From Verrucomicrobiota bacterium (GTDB lineage: Bacteria > Verrucomicrobiota > Verrucomicrobiia > Opitutales > Opitutaceae), in contig VHCI01000007.1 of assembly GCA_016871775.1 (NCBI GenBank), forward strand, positions 1-54,368: a stretch of 54,368 bases of DNA. Reading direction: 5' to 3'. This document shows, piece after piece, positions 1-9,171 of the stretch (position 1 is its first letter; the number at the start of each line of letters is the position of its first letter). The translations under genes and the position numbers were made by a program. Under the pieces are notes generated by a model. The model had not been told where the DNA came from. It saw nothing but the letters and a program-made list of their open reading frames with translations, and searched no databases.

Positions 1-207
1 CGGCAGGAGCTCGAAGGTTTCCGCCAACCAGAAGCGGAGCGGCTTGGGCAGGTTGGTCATCTCCTCCCAAGAGCGGACGCGATTTTTATAGAGCCAATCG
101 AGGATCTGTCGGGCCCGGAACCCAGGTTCGCCGCGCTCGCGCAACCGGGCGGAGAGTGAATCGAGCGTTTCCCCGGTCAGCGGCGGTCGTGCGGGCACGT
201 ATCTCAT
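1..207 (-). CDS. rlmN: 23S rRNA adenine-C2 methyltransferase RlmN, N-terminal part
   Basis: Only the first 69 codons are inside the window; the gene runs off the left edge. The ATG lies at 205-207. The translated start contains the pattern G-E-P-x-F-R-A-R-Q-I-L-D-W-L-Y followed by E-E-M-T-N-L-P-K-x-L-R. This is the helical N-terminal domain typical of RlmN, the radical-SAM enzyme that methylates C2 of A2503 in 23S rRNA and A37 in some tRNAs. The CxxxCxxC cluster is expected beyond the edge and cannot be checked. It sits 13 bases downstream of the ubiE/menG stop on the same strand, so the two are probably co-transcribed. The N-terminal pattern is distinctive enough for the family call. Confidence 0.82.
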   Translation of the reverse strand, partial: MRYVPARPPLTGETLDSLSARLRERGEPGFRARQILDWLYKNRVRSWEEMTNLPKPLRFWLAETFELLP

Positions 208-220
208 GCCGGCGGGGCGC

Positions 221-928
221 TCAGGTCCGGGCTTCGTGCAGGGCCACGATGCCCAGCGTCAGGCGTCGGGCGGAGATGGACTGGAAGCCGGCGGCGCGGA
301 TCTCCCGGCCGAGCGCCTCGTGGTCGGGGAAGGCGCCAATCGACGCGTTCAGGTAGTCGTAAGCGGCGCGGTCCCCGGTCACCCAACCTGCCACGCGCGG
401 CAGCAAGTACTTCAGGTAGAAATAGTAGATGGGCCGGAACCAATCGTAGGGCTGGGAAAACTCGAGGATGTACAACCGGCCGCCCGGGCGGAGGACTCGC
501 CGCAGTTCAATTAGGCCGCGGGCCCGGTCCGCCAGGTTGCGGAGCCCGAAGGAGATGGTGGCCGCTTCCTGGGTGGCGCTGGCTAGCGGCAGATTAAGGC
601 CGTCGCCGGGAGCGAATCGGACACGATCATAACGGCCGGGCGGCGCGGCTCGTTGTCTCGCCTCGGCCTGCGCTAGCATCGGGGGGCAAAAGTCGAGCCC
701 GAGCACCGGGACGGAGGGTCCGAGGGCGCGCGCCAGCGCGAAGGCGATGTCTCCGCTGCCCGTGGCAACGTCTAGCACAGAAGCGGGGGCCTGACGGCGG
801 ACGGCGGCGACGAGCCGGCGGCGCCACCAACGGTCGAGCCCGCCGGACAGGATGATGTTGGCCACGTCGTAGCCGCGGGCGATGCGCCCGAACATCGATT
901 GCACGGCCTGAGGGTCCGGCGAAGACAT
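221..928 (-). CDS. ubiE: Demethylmenaquinone/ubiquinone C-methyltransferase UbiE/MenG
   Basis: A 235-residue class I SAM-dependent methyltransferase. It performs the last C-methylation in menaquinone (or ubiquinone) synthesis at the membrane surface. The start M-S-S-P-D-P is chosen because the family begins just before V-Q-x-M-F-G-R-I-A-R-G-Y-D; the open frame continues upstream but would run over the HU promoter. SAM motif I (VLDVATGSGD) is at residues 51-60, followed by the acidic-loop region and motif F-C-P-P-M-L, all of normal family length. It is divergent from the HU-like gene, with 117 bases between start codons, and upstream of rlmN. Menaquinone is the likelier product in Verrucomicrobiota; the substrate is inferred, not seen. 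Confidence 0.9.
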   Translation of the reverse strand: MSSPDPQAVQSMFGRIARGYDVANIILSGGLDRWWRRRLVAAVRRQAPASVLDVATGSGDIAFALARALGPSVPVLGLDFCPPMLAQAEARQRAAPPGRYDRVRFAPGDGLNLPLASATQEAATISFGLRNLADRARGLIELRRVLRPGGRLYILEFSQPYDWFRPIYYFYLKYLLPRVAGWVTGDRAAYDYLNASIGAFPDHEALGREIRAAGFQSISARRLTLGIVALHEART

Positions 929-977
929 GGCGCGACAGGCGTCGAAAACCGCGCGGAAGGCAAGTCGGTCATAAGGG

Positions 978-1007
978 TTGACGTAATTCCAGACCGGCAA
1001 ATACCTT
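978..1007 (+). promoter_or_regulatory. Candidate sigma-70 type promoter for the HU/IHF-like gene
   Basis: A -35 box TTGACG (978-983) is separated by 18 bases from TACCTT (1002-1007), which keeps the T1, A2 and T6 positions of the -10 box. The next start codon on this strand is the HU-like ATG at 1046. Position and spacing fit; the -10 match is only 3 of 6, so this is a moderate call. Confidence 0.4.
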
Positions 1008-1045
1008 ATGAGGCGAAACGTTTCGAACAACAAGAGGACCCACCC

Positions 1046-1387
1046 ATGGCAAACCTGACCAAACGTGAGATCGTGCTGGAAATCTACAAACAGACGGGCT
1101 TTCCGCAGAAGCAGATCGTAGACACGGTGCAGCAGACGCTGGACATCATCCAAGCTGCGCTGGCGGACGGGCGGAATGTGGAATTGCGCAACTTCGGGGT
1201 TCTGGAGGTGCAGGTGCGCAAGCAGCGCGTCGGCCGCAACCCGAACAAGCCCGAGGCGGAGGTCATCATCCCGCAGCGGGCGGTGGTGAAATTCAAGTCG
1301 GGCAAGGTGCTTAAGCAGCAGCTCAAGAAGATCGATCTCGCGAAGATCCAGCCCCTCAGCCCGTCCGACGGGAAGGAAGAGATTTGA
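1046..1387 (+). CDS. HU/IHF-family nucleoid DNA-binding protein
   Basis: A 113-residue histone-like protein that binds and bends DNA as a dimer. The ATG at 1046 is preceded by an AGAGGA-like ribosome site about 8-10 bases upstream, one of the few clear ones in the window. The N-terminal helices (M-A-N-L-T-K-R-E-I-V) and the beta-arm signature G-R-N-P-N-K-P (residues 63-69) match the HU/IHF family. The arm sequence is closer to IHF-like members than to E. coli HU. Beyond the normal end (about residue 94) it carries a short, mixed-charge tail ending D-G-K-E-E-I. It has its own candidate promoter and is followed after 67 bases by hisS. HU versus IHF subunit cannot be decided from this sequence. 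Confidence 0.92.
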   Translation: MANLTKREIVLEIYKQTGFPQKQIVDTVQQTLDIIQAALADGRNVELRNFGVLEVQVRKQRVGRNPNKPEAEVIIPQRAVVKFKSGKVLKQQLKKIDLAKIQPLSPSDGKEEI

Positions 1388-1454
1388 TCCGGGTGGCTTT
1401 CTGCGCGGTCTTTTCGTTCGCCCTGCTGCGGCGCGCGGCTTGAAGTGGGGTCTT

Positions 1455-2771
1455 ATGGCCTCGTTTCAGACTCTTCCCGGCTTCCGGGAATGCTATCCGG
1501 AGGACCTTGCCCTCCGCAGTCACCTTTTTCGCCGTTGGCGGCAGGCGGCCGGGGTCTTCGGGTTTGCGGAGTACGATGCGCCGGTGCTCGAGCCACTCGA
1601 CCTCTACCGCGCCAAGTCGGGGTCCGAGATCGAGGCGCAACTCTTCAGTTTCACCGACAAGGGTGGTCGCGAGGTTGCGCTGCGGCCGGAGATGACCCCG
1701 ACGGTATGCCGGTTGGTGGGAGCGCGGGCAAACACCCTGCGAAGGCCCATCAAGTGGTTCAGCATCGGCGAATTCTTCCGCTACGAACGGATGCAGAAGG
1801 GGCGGGGACGCTGTTTCCACCAGTTTAATGCGGACATTTTCGGCGAGGCTGGACCGGAGGCTGAAATCGAGCTAATCGCGCTGCTGGTGCAGTGCTTTGC
1901 GGCCTTTGGGCTCACGGCCGACGATTTCTACATCCGGCTGAGCGATCGTAACCTCTGGTTTTACTACCTCGAGGCCCTAGGCCTGGACGAGCCCCGCGCG
2001 CGGACGGTCCTGACGGTGGTCGACCGGTATGAGAAGAACGGTGACGCCGCCTTCACGGCTTACACCGACGCGTTTGGTCCGCTGCCGGAAGACCTCAAGG
2101 CCCGCATCCTCGCTTTCCTAGGGGTGAAGTCCCTGCCCGCGCTGGAGGCGATGCTCGCGCCGCTCGGGGCTGAGAAGCTGGCCGCCCGCCTAGCCGAATG
2201 GCGGCAAGTGCTGACGGCGCTCGACGCGATGGGTTGGGGGAGCTTCGTCACGGTCGACCTTGGCGTGGTGCGGGGCCTGGCTTATTACACGGGATTCGTG
2301 TTCGAGGCCTTTGACCGCCGCGGCGACCTGCGCGCGTTGGCGGGCGGGGGCCGCTACGACAATCTGGTGAAGAAACTCGGCGGGCCGGACCTGCCGGCGG
2401 TCGGGTTTGCGATCGGCGATATGACCTTCTCATTGCTCCTCGAGCAACGAGGCCTGCTTCCGCCCTTGGTGAGCGCCCCGGACGTGTACTGCGTGATTGG
2501 CGGGGCCGCGGAACGCCTGATGGCGTTTCGGGAAATCCACGCGCTCCGGGCGGCAGGGGTCCGGGTCGAATACCCGTTGCGCGACCTCGCGTTCGGCAAG
2601 CAGTTCAAGGCCGCCGCGGAGTCTGGTGCCCGGCTCGCGTTGATCCTCGGGGGCGACGAGCTGGCGCGCGGGGTGGTCAAGGTCCGCAACCTCGGCCAGC
2701 GCAGTGAGGTGGAGGTCCCGCGTGACGCCGTGGTGGCGCACGTGCGCGACTTTCTGGCCGGCAACGGTTAA
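1455..2771 (+). CDS. hisS: Histidyl-tRNA synthetase
   Basis: A 438-residue class II aminoacyl-tRNA synthetase that charges tRNA-His. Motif 2 is clear (F-R-Y-E-R-M-Q-K-G-R-G-R, near residue 108), as are the histidine-binding stretch G-L-A-Y-Y-T-G-F (near 274) and A-G-G-G-R-Y-D. A C-terminal anticodon-binding domain contains a G-K-Q-F-K-A-A core. The ATG at 1455 is preferred over a TTG 15 bases upstream. The usual motif-3 segment ending G-x-E-R reads G-F-A-I-G-D-M here, so the standard arginine is not in its usual place; I recall similar versions in plant-organelle-like and verrucomicrobial HisRS. The anticodon-binding domain and family length argue against the HisZ paralogue. Its TAA shares two bases with the convergent cdd stop. 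Confidence 0.92.
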   Translation: MASFQTLPGFRECYPEDLALRSHLFRRWRQAAGVFGFAEYDAPVLEPLDLYRAKSGSEIEAQLFSFTDKGGREVALRPEMTPTVCRLVGARANTLRRPIKWFSIGEFFRYERMQKGRGRCFHQFNADIFGEAGPEAEIELIALLVQCFAAFGLTADDFYIRLSDRNLWFYYLEALGLDEPRARTVLTVVDRYEKNGDAAFTAYTDAFGPLPEDLKARILAFLGVKSLPALEAMLAPLGAEKLAARLAEWRQVLTALDAMGWGSFVTVDLGVVRGLAYYTGFVFEAFDRRGDLRALAGGGRYDNLVKKLGGPDLPAVGFAIGDMTFSLLLEQRGLLPPLVSAPDVYCVIGGAAERLMAFREIHALRAAGVRVEYPLRDLAFGKQFKAAAESGARLALILGGDELARGVVKVRNLGQRSEVEVPRDAVVAHVRDFLAGNG

Positions 2772-3178
2772 AGGTCCGCCGGACCGAAGGCGTGCGGCAG
2801 CAGGGCGGCGAGTGCGGTCTCGACGCAGCCCTCACCGGCGCAAACGCTGAGCACCGTCGCATCTGGGCCGAACTCGTGTAGCACCTGACGGCAGGCGCCG
2901 CAGGGCAGAGTAGGAGTCGGGGTCGGAGTAAAGACCGCAACCGCCCGCAATCGGCGGCTGCCGGCGGCCACTGCGCTGAAGACCGCCGTGCGTTCCGCGC
3001 AATTGGTGAGGCCGAACGAGGCGTTCTCCACGTTGCAGCCGGTGAACACGCGACCGTCCGCCATCAGCACGGCAGCCCCTACGGGAAAACGCGAGTACGG
3101 GGTGTACGCGGCGGCGGCCGCCCGGCGGGCGGCGACGACTAGGCGCCGGCGCTGGATGGCGGTCAAGGCGGCGGTCAT
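2768..3178 (-). CDS. cdd: Cytidine deaminase
   Basis: A 136-residue zinc-dependent deaminase that converts cytidine and deoxycytidine to uridine forms in pyrimidine salvage. The zinc site is intact: C60-A-E62 (C-A-E-R-T-A) and P-C-G-A-C with Cys93 and Cys96. The substrate loop G-C-N-V-E-N-A is at 47-53. Length matches the small tetrameric class. The start at 3178 gives the family N-terminus (M-T-A-A-L-T); the longer open frame upstream has no homology-like content. It is convergent with hisS, and the two stop codons overlap inside a TTAA. Confidence 0.93.
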   Translation of the reverse strand: MTAALTAIQRRRLVVAARRAAAAAYTPYSRFPVGAAVLMADGRVFTGCNVENASFGLTNCAERTAVFSAVAAGSRRLRAVAVFTPTPTPTLPCGACRQVLHEFGPDATVLSVCAGEGCVETALAALLPHAFGPADL

Positions 3179-3298
3179 CGGGCGGAGGCTGGGGTGCGCG
3201 GAAGGGGAGTCAAGGGGCGGGCCGGGAGGTCCGCGAAAAAGGTTCCGGCCGCGATGCACCCGCCTCCGCCCCGGCCGGCTTCGGGGTGACCCAGAAAT

Positions 3299-4320
3299 TC
3301 AGAAGCGATACTGCACGTGCGCGTAGAGGACGTGGGCGTCGAAGTCGTTTAGCCGCACCCCGGTCTCGTACCGGTTGCCCGCGTGCCTGTACCTGAAGGT
3401 GTAGACCAGACGCGCGGTCTGCGTCCGGATCCCGGTGCGGGAGGCCTGTTTTGCCCGCGGGCCCTCCCCGAACGGAATCAGCGCCGCCGAGCTGTCGATG
3501 AAGTTGTCTGCCCGGAATCACGAGCCTCCGAGGTACAGGTCATGCCCCTTGCCGGCCGCGTAACCGCAGGCAAGGGGGCCGTTTACGTCGCTGTTTCCCT
3601 ACCACTGGGCGAACGGGAGTGTCGGGGTGCGCAGGGCGTCGTCATTGAGGTCCGGGTCCCCCGTCACGAAGCGGTGGCCGACGGGGCTCCGGGGCGCGCC
3701 TTGGGAGAGCACGTACACGCGACGGCGGGCGCTGTTGGCCGGTTCGAGGCCGGCGTTCTGTGAGCGGGTCCGCGATTGCTGGTGGTCGTACTGGGTCACG
3801 AGGTGGAGGCCTGGCCGCGGGCACTCGGCGGGCTGCCCATTGAGGTCGCAGGTGTCGAGGTCCTGGCCTGTGTTGAACGCTCGGCAGCGGTCCAAGGGCG
3901 AGACGGGGTTGTCGCGCCGGACGTCGTAGTCGTTCACGTTGGCCTTGGAGTTGCCTTGGATCGCAAGTCTGACGCCGGAGCGGGGGAACCAAGTCGAGGT
4001 GAAGGCGCAGCGCTGGCTGGAGCGCGTGTGCTCCGTCTCGCGGTCGATCTTCAGCTGCCCGTTACGGGGGAACAGGCGCTGCTCCTCGTGTTTGCCCTCG
4101 CCGCGGCTCCAGTCCGCCTTGGCGCTGCGGATCGAGGCTGGCCGGCGGTGTAGCGCACCTTCACCGCGCCGCCGAACTCGTCCCAGGTCTTGCGGTGCTC
4201 GCCCTCGACGTCCTCGAGGATCGCGGCGAACGCGGGATCCGCGCTGATGTTGGTCTCGACAGATTCCGCGTCGGTCTTCAGTCGCGGGCGCTCGAAGCGC
4301 AGGCGGGTGCCGGCCGCTCT
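3299..4320 (-). pseudogene. Decayed TonB-dependent receptor
   Basis: Fragments of an outer-membrane receptor barrel can be read on the minus strand but no continuous gene exists. The 5'-most piece (about 4320 to 4145) reads G-T-R-L-R-F-E-R-P-R-L then K-T-W-D-E-F-G-G-A-V-K-V-R-Y. A frame change near 4140 is needed to continue into F-T-S-T-W-F-P-R-S-G-V-R-L-A-I-Q-G-N-S and N-D-Y-D-V-R-R-D-N-P. The same frame then passes through two in-frame stops (TAG at 3599-3601, TGA near 3510) and ends with V-L-Y-A-H-V-Q-Y-R-F and TGA at 3299. A terminal aromatic residue is the usual barrel end. Signal peptide, plug domain and start are missing. The pieces resemble TonB receptors of this lineage; exact substrate is unknown. 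Confidence 0.72.
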
Positions 4321-4382
4321 TTATGCCCGCGCGCCGCGCCCACGGCTGCGCGCGGGTTGCCAAACTGGCCGCACGCTTTCGC

Positions 4383-4400
4383 GGGGGCATCCCGGCCCCC
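4383..4400 (-). terminator. GC-rich hairpin downstream of the Ig-domain gene
   Basis: GGGGGC (4383-4388) and GCCCCC (4395-4400) form a perfect 6-bp stem with a 6-base loop. It lies about 70 bases past the stop of the minus-strand Ig-domain gene. There is no T-run, so it may be only a transcript-end hairpin. Confidence 0.3.
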
Positions 4401-4469
4401 CTGATTCATGGCTGCCTGGAGCAGGCGACCGGGGGCGGAACGTGTGCCACCGGCGCCCTCGTAGCGGCG

Positions 4470-6974
4470 TCAGGGCGCGACCTCGTAGATTTCGACCAGC
4501 GCGTTGCCGGTCTGGGCGTTCGGCCCCGCGTTGGGCGGGCCGCTGACCACTGCCGTGTAGGCGCCGGGCTCGAGATAAACCAGCAGGGCGGCGTCGAGGC
4601 TCTGCGCGCCGAGCGCAAAGGCGCGCACGGCGGCAGATGCCTCGCGGATCAGGTTGGCCTCCGGGTCGCGGAACCAGTCGTCGTTGGTCCGTACCAGCGC
4701 GGAGCCGCGGAAGAGGTTGAGCTGGGGGTTAGCGAGGACCCCGGGGACGTTGAAAGGGGCGTTGCCCATGGTCGGGCCGACCGCGCGGATGAGCACGCGC
4801 TGCGGGGCGGTGCCGCTGATGACGAAGCCCGCGATGAGCGCGGCCTCGGGGGCGACGATGGTGCGCGTGGAGGCGTTGGTGAACCGGCGGCTCCCCGGGG
4901 CCTCGCCGGCCGCGGGCACGCCGTAAAGCTCGGCTAGGACGATGCCCTGCCCGCCGCCCACCTGCGCGGTGTAGACGCCTGCCGGGAGGGGGGCGAGGAG
5001 GGCCGCGTCGGCGCTGCCCGGCGCTAGGGCGAAGGCGCCGGTGGCCGTCGCGGCCGCGGCGAGGGCGGCGGCCCCGGCGGGCGGCTGGCCCCAGTCGTTG
5101 TTCTGCGCGAGGGCAGTGGTCACGCGGAACAGCTGCAGGTTTGGGTCCGGCAGCGCCCCCGCGACGTTGAATGGCGGCCGGCCAATGCCCGGCCCGACCG
5201 CGCGTAGGAGCACAGACTTCGCCGCCGCCCCGCCCGTCGCAAACCCGAGGATGAGCGGCGCGCCCGGCAGACTGACCCCGCGGACGGAAAGGTTCACCAA
5301 CTGCTCTTGGCCGAGGAGCGCCTCGATCGCCCCGGCGAGGGTGCCCGTGGTGCCCGCGGCGGTGCGGACCGAGCCGCGGACCGCGCCTGCCGCGAATCCC
5401 AGATCCAGAGTGGCTCCGCCGTTGGAGGTCACTCGCAGGCGGCCGGTCGCATCCAAACGTCCCGCCGCGTTGTCCGCGGCGGCGCCGCCGGACGTGACCA
5501 CGAGGACCTGACCATCGGGGGCGACGAGCGCGTGTCCCCGGCCGCCGCCGCTCCCAACGAGGGCCAAACGGTACAGTCCCGCCGCGGCGAAGGGGGCTTC
5601 GGCGCGGATCCTCGTCCCAGTAAAGGTCTCATTGAGGGCAGCGAGGGTCAGCTGGGCCGAGCCCGTGAGCTCGTCGAGCGTCCCGGTGGCGACAAAGGCG
5701 CGCGGGGTCGCCTCGCTGGTGGAGCCGGTGCCGCGCACGTCGCCCCGGAGGTCCACGGTGGCGTCGAGCAGGACGATGGCGGTGCCGCTTGAGGGGACAG
5801 GCGCGAGCAGCGCAGCGGTGCCGTCGGCGCGCACGAGCAGGAAGCCCTCGCTGCCTCCGGAAAGCCGGCCGGCATAGGTGCCCGTGAAGTCACGTACCGT
5901 CACGGTCAGGGCGGCAGCCGCGCTGGTGGCGGTGCCGAGGGCGTTGGCGGCGAGAACGTCGTAGGCGCCGGCCGCAGCCACGGTCGCAGGCGTCAGGCGA
6001 AGGATGGTTCCGGTCTGCCCGGGAAGCGGAGTGCCGTTACGCCGCCATTGTAGCGCCGGGGCGGGAAAACCAGCCACTTCAACGGAGAGGGTGGCTCCGT
6101 CGCCGGCCGTCACGGTCAGCGCCGCAGGCTGGCGAGTGAACACAGGGGCTGACTGGACCCTTACCTGTGCCGCGCTGGAGTCGCTGCCCGCGAGGTTGGT
6201 CACCGTCACCGCGTAGCGGCCGGTGTCGGCAAGGGTGAGCGCGGCCAAGGCGAGTTCGGTGCGCGTGGCGCCAGGGATCGCGACGCCGTCGCGACTCCAT
6301 TGGAAGGCGGGAAGGGGCGTGCCCACGGCGGAAGCGCGCAGAGTGAGAGCGGTGCCCGCCAGCGGCGACTGGTCGGTCAAGCGTACGGTGAGGTAGGGGG
6401 CGAGGCTGCCGACCAGAAACCGGATGGTGCGCTCCACGGGGACCGCAGCGGCGTAGGTGGCGTTGCCCGCCTGCGTCGCCCGCACGACCACGTCTCCCCC
6501 CTCACTGGTGAGCAGGTTGCCCGCGAGCGACGCCGCCCCGGAAACCAGCGTCACCTTCACCGGTAGTCCCGACGAGGCGGTGGCGGTCAAGCGCACACCG
6601 CTGCCGGCTGCGACCACCAACGCGGGCAGGTCGAGGCTGATGGCCTGCGGGCGCGGGGACACGAAGACCCAAGCCGGCAGGCTGGTGGCGCTCCCACTTG
6701 GATTGGTTACGACGACGTCATACCGGGCGCGCGGGATCGCGAGCGAGGCCGCAAACATCAGGACCGGGGCGTTCTCGCCGGGCAGGCCGGCGCCCTCCCG
6801 GCGCCACTGGAAGGAGAGGTTCGCCCCTTCGGCCGTGACCCTCAGGATGACGATGTCGTCCGGATAGACGCTGGTGCCTTCGGGTTGGGCAGAAATTACG
6901 GGGGGTAGGGGGGCTTGGCCTCGCAAGGAGGTTACGACCACGAGGAGGCAGAAAGCGAGGAATCCGGGGCGCAT
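4470..6974 (-). CDS. Secreted Ig-domain protein with tandem C-terminal R-A-V-G-P domains
   Basis: An 834-residue exported protein; the start M-R-P-G-F-L-A-F gives a signal peptide cleaved near S-L-R-G-Q-A. The N-terminal half carries several immunoglobulin-like repeats with the usual Q-W-R-R-x-G / L-x-x-A-D-x-G-x-Y-x-V-x-V-T-N pattern. A beta-rich middle region with [11 protein letters not shown] and many glycine turns follows. The last about 245 residues are two copies of an about 120-residue domain. Each has (V/I)-L-(L/I)-R-A-V-G-P, N-(N/D)-D-W, A-F-A-L, A-A-L-L and a closing (E/V)-(L/I)-Y-(G/E)-V. The second copy ends the protein at E-I-Y-E-V-A-P. The same pair ends the 35441-38227 protein. 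It is divergent from gspD, so it may be a type II secretion substrate (inference). No catalytic motif was recognised. Confidence 0.85.
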   Translation of the reverse strand: MRPGFLAFCLLVVVTSLRGQAPLPPVISAQPEGTSVYPDDIVILRVTAEGANLSFQWRREGAGLPGENAPVLMFAASLAIPRARYDVVVTNPSGSATSLPAWVFVSPRPQAISLDLPALVVAAGSGVRLTATASSGLPVKVTLVSGAASLAGNLLTSEGGDVVVRATQAGNATYAAAVPVERTIRFLVGSLAPYLTVRLTDQSPLAGTALTLRASAVGTPLPAFQWSRDGVAIPGATRTELALAALTLADTGRYAVTVTNLAGSDSSAAQVRVQSAPVFTRQPAALTVTAGDGATLSVEVAGFPAPALQWRRNGTPLPGQTGTILRLTPATVAAAGAYDVLAANALGTATSAAAALTVTVRDFTGTYAGRLSGGSEGFLLVRADGTAALLAPVPSSGTAIVLLDATVDLRGDVRGTGSTSEATPRAFVATGTLDELTGSAQLTLAALNETFTGTRIRAEAPFAAAGLYRLALVGSGGGRGHALVAPDGQVLVVTSGGAAADNAAGRLDATGRLRVTSNGGATLDLGFAAGAVRGSVRTAAGTTGTLAGAIEALLGQEQLVNLSVRGVSLPGAPLILGFATGGAAAKSVLLRAVGPGIGRPPFNVAGALPDPNLQLFRVTTALAQNNDWGQPPAGAAALAAAATATGAFALAPGSADAALLAPLPAGVYTAQVGGGQGIVLAELYGVPAAGEAPGSRRFTNASTRTIVAPEAALIAGFVISGTAPQRVLIRAVGPTMGNAPFNVPGVLANPQLNLFRGSALVRTNDDWFRDPEANLIREASAAVRAFALGAQSLDAALLVYLEPGAYTAVVSGPPNAGPNAQTGNALVEIYEVAP

Positions 6975-7146
6975 CGGAGAGGTTGAAACAACCGGAAGGG
7001 GCGATGTCCACGGCGGGGTTGCGTGAAAATCAGGGGTAGTGCCCGGCGGCTGGCGTCGTTCACTGCTGACATCACCGTTTACATCCGCCTTGCTTTGCTG
7101 CACCTTCTCACCGTGGTCGCTTCTCGTGGCCTCCGCCTCCTTCCGC
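6975..7146. promoter_or_regulatory. Divergent control region between the Ig-domain gene and gspD
   Basis: 172 bases separate the two start codons and must hold both promoters. GGTTGAAACAACC (6981-6993) is an inverted repeat with 5-bp arms, only 6 bases upstream of the Ig-gene start, where a bound protein or hairpin could affect that transcript. I could not pick a convincing -35/-10 pair for either gene. Confidence 0.3.
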
Positions 7147-9171
7147 ATGCGCCTTCGTCTTCTTCGAGCCTCCTGCCTCGCCCTTGTCGGCCTCGCCGCG
7201 GGGAGCCTCCACGCCCAAGCCCCTGCGGGAACCCCCGCCCCCGCTCGGACGGAGGAGGATACCGTCAACCAAATCATGCTGCCGGACGCGGACTTGGACA
7301 CGGTACTCAATGTCTACGAGCAGCTCACTGGCCGGATGGTGATCCGCCCCCAGCAGCTGACCGCGGCGACCTATAATCTCCGAATCAAGCAGGCGGTCAC
7401 CAAGGCGGAGGCGATCATCGCGGTCGAAACGGCGCTTGCGGTGAACGGTATCGGCCTTTCCCCTCTGGGCGACAAGTTTCTTAAAGTGGTGAACATCCAG
7501 GCCGTGCGTCAGGAGGCTCCGGAGCTAATCACCGGCTCCGCCTTCGACCGGCCGGCTACGGGCAAGGCCGCCTCCAAGATGTTCACCTTGGAGTTCGCCC
7601 GTGCCCAGGAGGTGGCCCCGATGATCACCGGCCTCCTGAATGCGCTTTTTGGCGGCCCGGTCATCCTCGCCTCCGCGAACGCCCTGCTCGTTACCGACAG
7701 CGTCAGCAACCTGCAGCGGGTCGAGACTGTGCTCCAGCACATCGACCGGCCGAACACTGCGGGGATGAAACCCAAGTTTTACCAGTTGAAGGACGCCAAG
7801 GCCAGCGACCTGGTGAACAAGCTTCGTGGCATCCTCACCGGCACGCTCCAGCAGCAGATCGGCACTGCCACCTCCTACAGCGCCGACGACCGCACCAATC
7901 AAGTCATCCTCGTCACCGACCCGCGCCAGCACGCTTTCTTCGACGACCTGATCGAAAGCCTTGATCGTCGGGCCGACCCGAACACCCGCAACGAGGTTAT
8001 TTACCTCAAGCACGCCAAGGCCACGGACGTGGTTAACGTGCTGAGCCGCATCATCTCGGGGACCAACACCGCGCTCCAGCGGCAGGGGGCCGCCGGCCCG
8101 CGCCCGGCCGCGCCCGCCGCGAATCCTAGCCAGCCCGCCCCGGGCGCGGTGCCCGCCCCTACGATCGTCTCCGCCTCCAATGCCCAGAGCGACGGCAATA
8201 ACGAGTTCAGCTCGCTCATGACCGTGGTGAACGACGACCGCAGCAACGCCGTGGTCGTTTTCGGCACCTCGGACGACATCCGCCTCGTCCGCGCCCTGAT
8301 CGACAAGCTCGACATTGTGCTACCCCAGGTGCGCATCGAGGTGGTCATCGCCGAGGTCACCCTTGACAACCAGCACACCAGCGGGATCGGCGCGCTCGGG
8401 CTCAAGATTGAGGGCGATAAGCTGGTCGGTTTCACCGGCAGTACGGCCGGGCTGGCCATCTCCGGCGGCGCCATCTCGCGCAGCGCCGCGGTTTCTGGCG
8501 CCCGCGACCTTGCCGCCGAGATCGCGTTCAACACCGCGCCGCGCTCGCGCAACAACGCCATTACCACCCAGCCCGTCGTCGTCACCAGCCACGGCAAGCA
8601 GGCCAAGTTCTTCAACGGCGAGACCCGCCCCGTCGTCACCGGCACGATTCAGTCCGCTGCCGGCGTCAGCACCGGCCTCGCTTCCAGCTCTACCGTCACC
8701 CAGCAGCAGATCGGCACCACGCTCACGGTCACGCCCTTTATCGGCATCGACGGGGCGGTGCAGCTGGACTTGGTCCAGACCGTTGAGGACGTGATCGGCG
8801 AGGTGCTGGTCGACCAGAACAAGCAGTACGTGATCGGCCGGCGCGAATCGACCAACTACGTCTCCGCCAAGTCGGGTGATATCATCGTCATCAGCGGCTT
8901 CCGCAAGAACTCCTCCCTCCGTAGCTCCAGCCGCTTCGGCCCCATCCCGATCATCGGCGACCTGCTTGGCGCGCGCTCCCGCGGCCAGACGGTGTCCGAC
9001 CTCGTGTTTTTCGTCCGCCCGGTGGTTCTCACCAATACGCCCGCGATCGACAACGCTGACGCCTACCGGCGGATTGACAGCTGGCCCTCCCGCGACGAGG
9101 TCAAGAAGGAGTTGGATCCCTCCTACGTGGCCCCGCCCCGCTCGACGATCGACCGTCTCCTCGGAAAATGA
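7147..9171 (+). CDS. gspD: Type II secretion system secretin GspD
   Basis: A 674-residue outer-membrane secretin that forms the exit channel of a type II secretion (or related) machine. The ATG at 7147 gives a clean signal peptide ending near S-L-H-A-Q-A; earlier in-frame starts do not. An N0/STN-like domain spans about residues 38-110. Three ring domains begin near residues 142, 208 and 282 (x-Y-L-K-H-A-K-A in the third). The secretin core starts near 392 with [13 protein letters not shown] and includes F-R-K-N-S and [11 protein letters not shown] proline/alanine-rich insert of about 30 residues interrupts the third ring domain. The stop overlaps the gspE ATG by four bases, so translation is coupled. 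Confidence 0.93.
   Translation: MRLRLLRASCLALVGLAAGSLHAQAPAGTPAPARTEEDTVNQIMLPDADLDTVLNVYEQLTGRMVIRPQQLTAATYNLRIKQAVTKAEAIIAVETALAVNGIGLSPLGDKFLKVVNIQAVRQEAPELITGSAFDRPATGKAASKMFTLEFARAQEVAPMITGLLNALFGGPVILASANALLVTDSVSNLQRVETVLQHIDRPNTAGMKPKFYQLKDAKASDLVNKLRGILTGTLQQQIGTATSYSADDRTNQVILVTDPRQHAFFDDLIESLDRRADPNTRNEVIYLKHAKATDVVNVLSRIISGTNTALQRQGAAGPRPAAPAANPSQPAPGAVPAPTIVSASNAQSDGNNEFSSLMTVVNDDRSNAVVVFGTSDDIRLVRALIDKLDIVLPQVRIEVVIAEVTLDNQHTSGIGALGLKIEGDKLVGFTGSTAGLAISGGAISRSAAVSGARDLAAEIAFNTAPRSRNNAITTQPVVVTSHGKQAKFFNGETRPVVTGTIQSAAGVSTGLASSSTVTQQQIGTTLTVTPFIGIDGAVQLDLVQTVEDVIGEVLVDQNKQYVIGRRESTNYVSAKSGDIIVISGFRKNSSLRSSSRFGPIPIIGDLLGARSRGQTVSDLVFFVRPVVLTNTPAIDNADAYRRIDSWPSRDEVKKELDPSYVAPPRSTIDRLLGK

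Noticed and set aside
1455-2771. HisZ (ATP phosphoribosyltransferase regulatory subunit) instead of HisS
   Set aside because: A C-terminal anticodon-binding domain and full motif 2 are present, and no his-biosynthesis genes are nearby.
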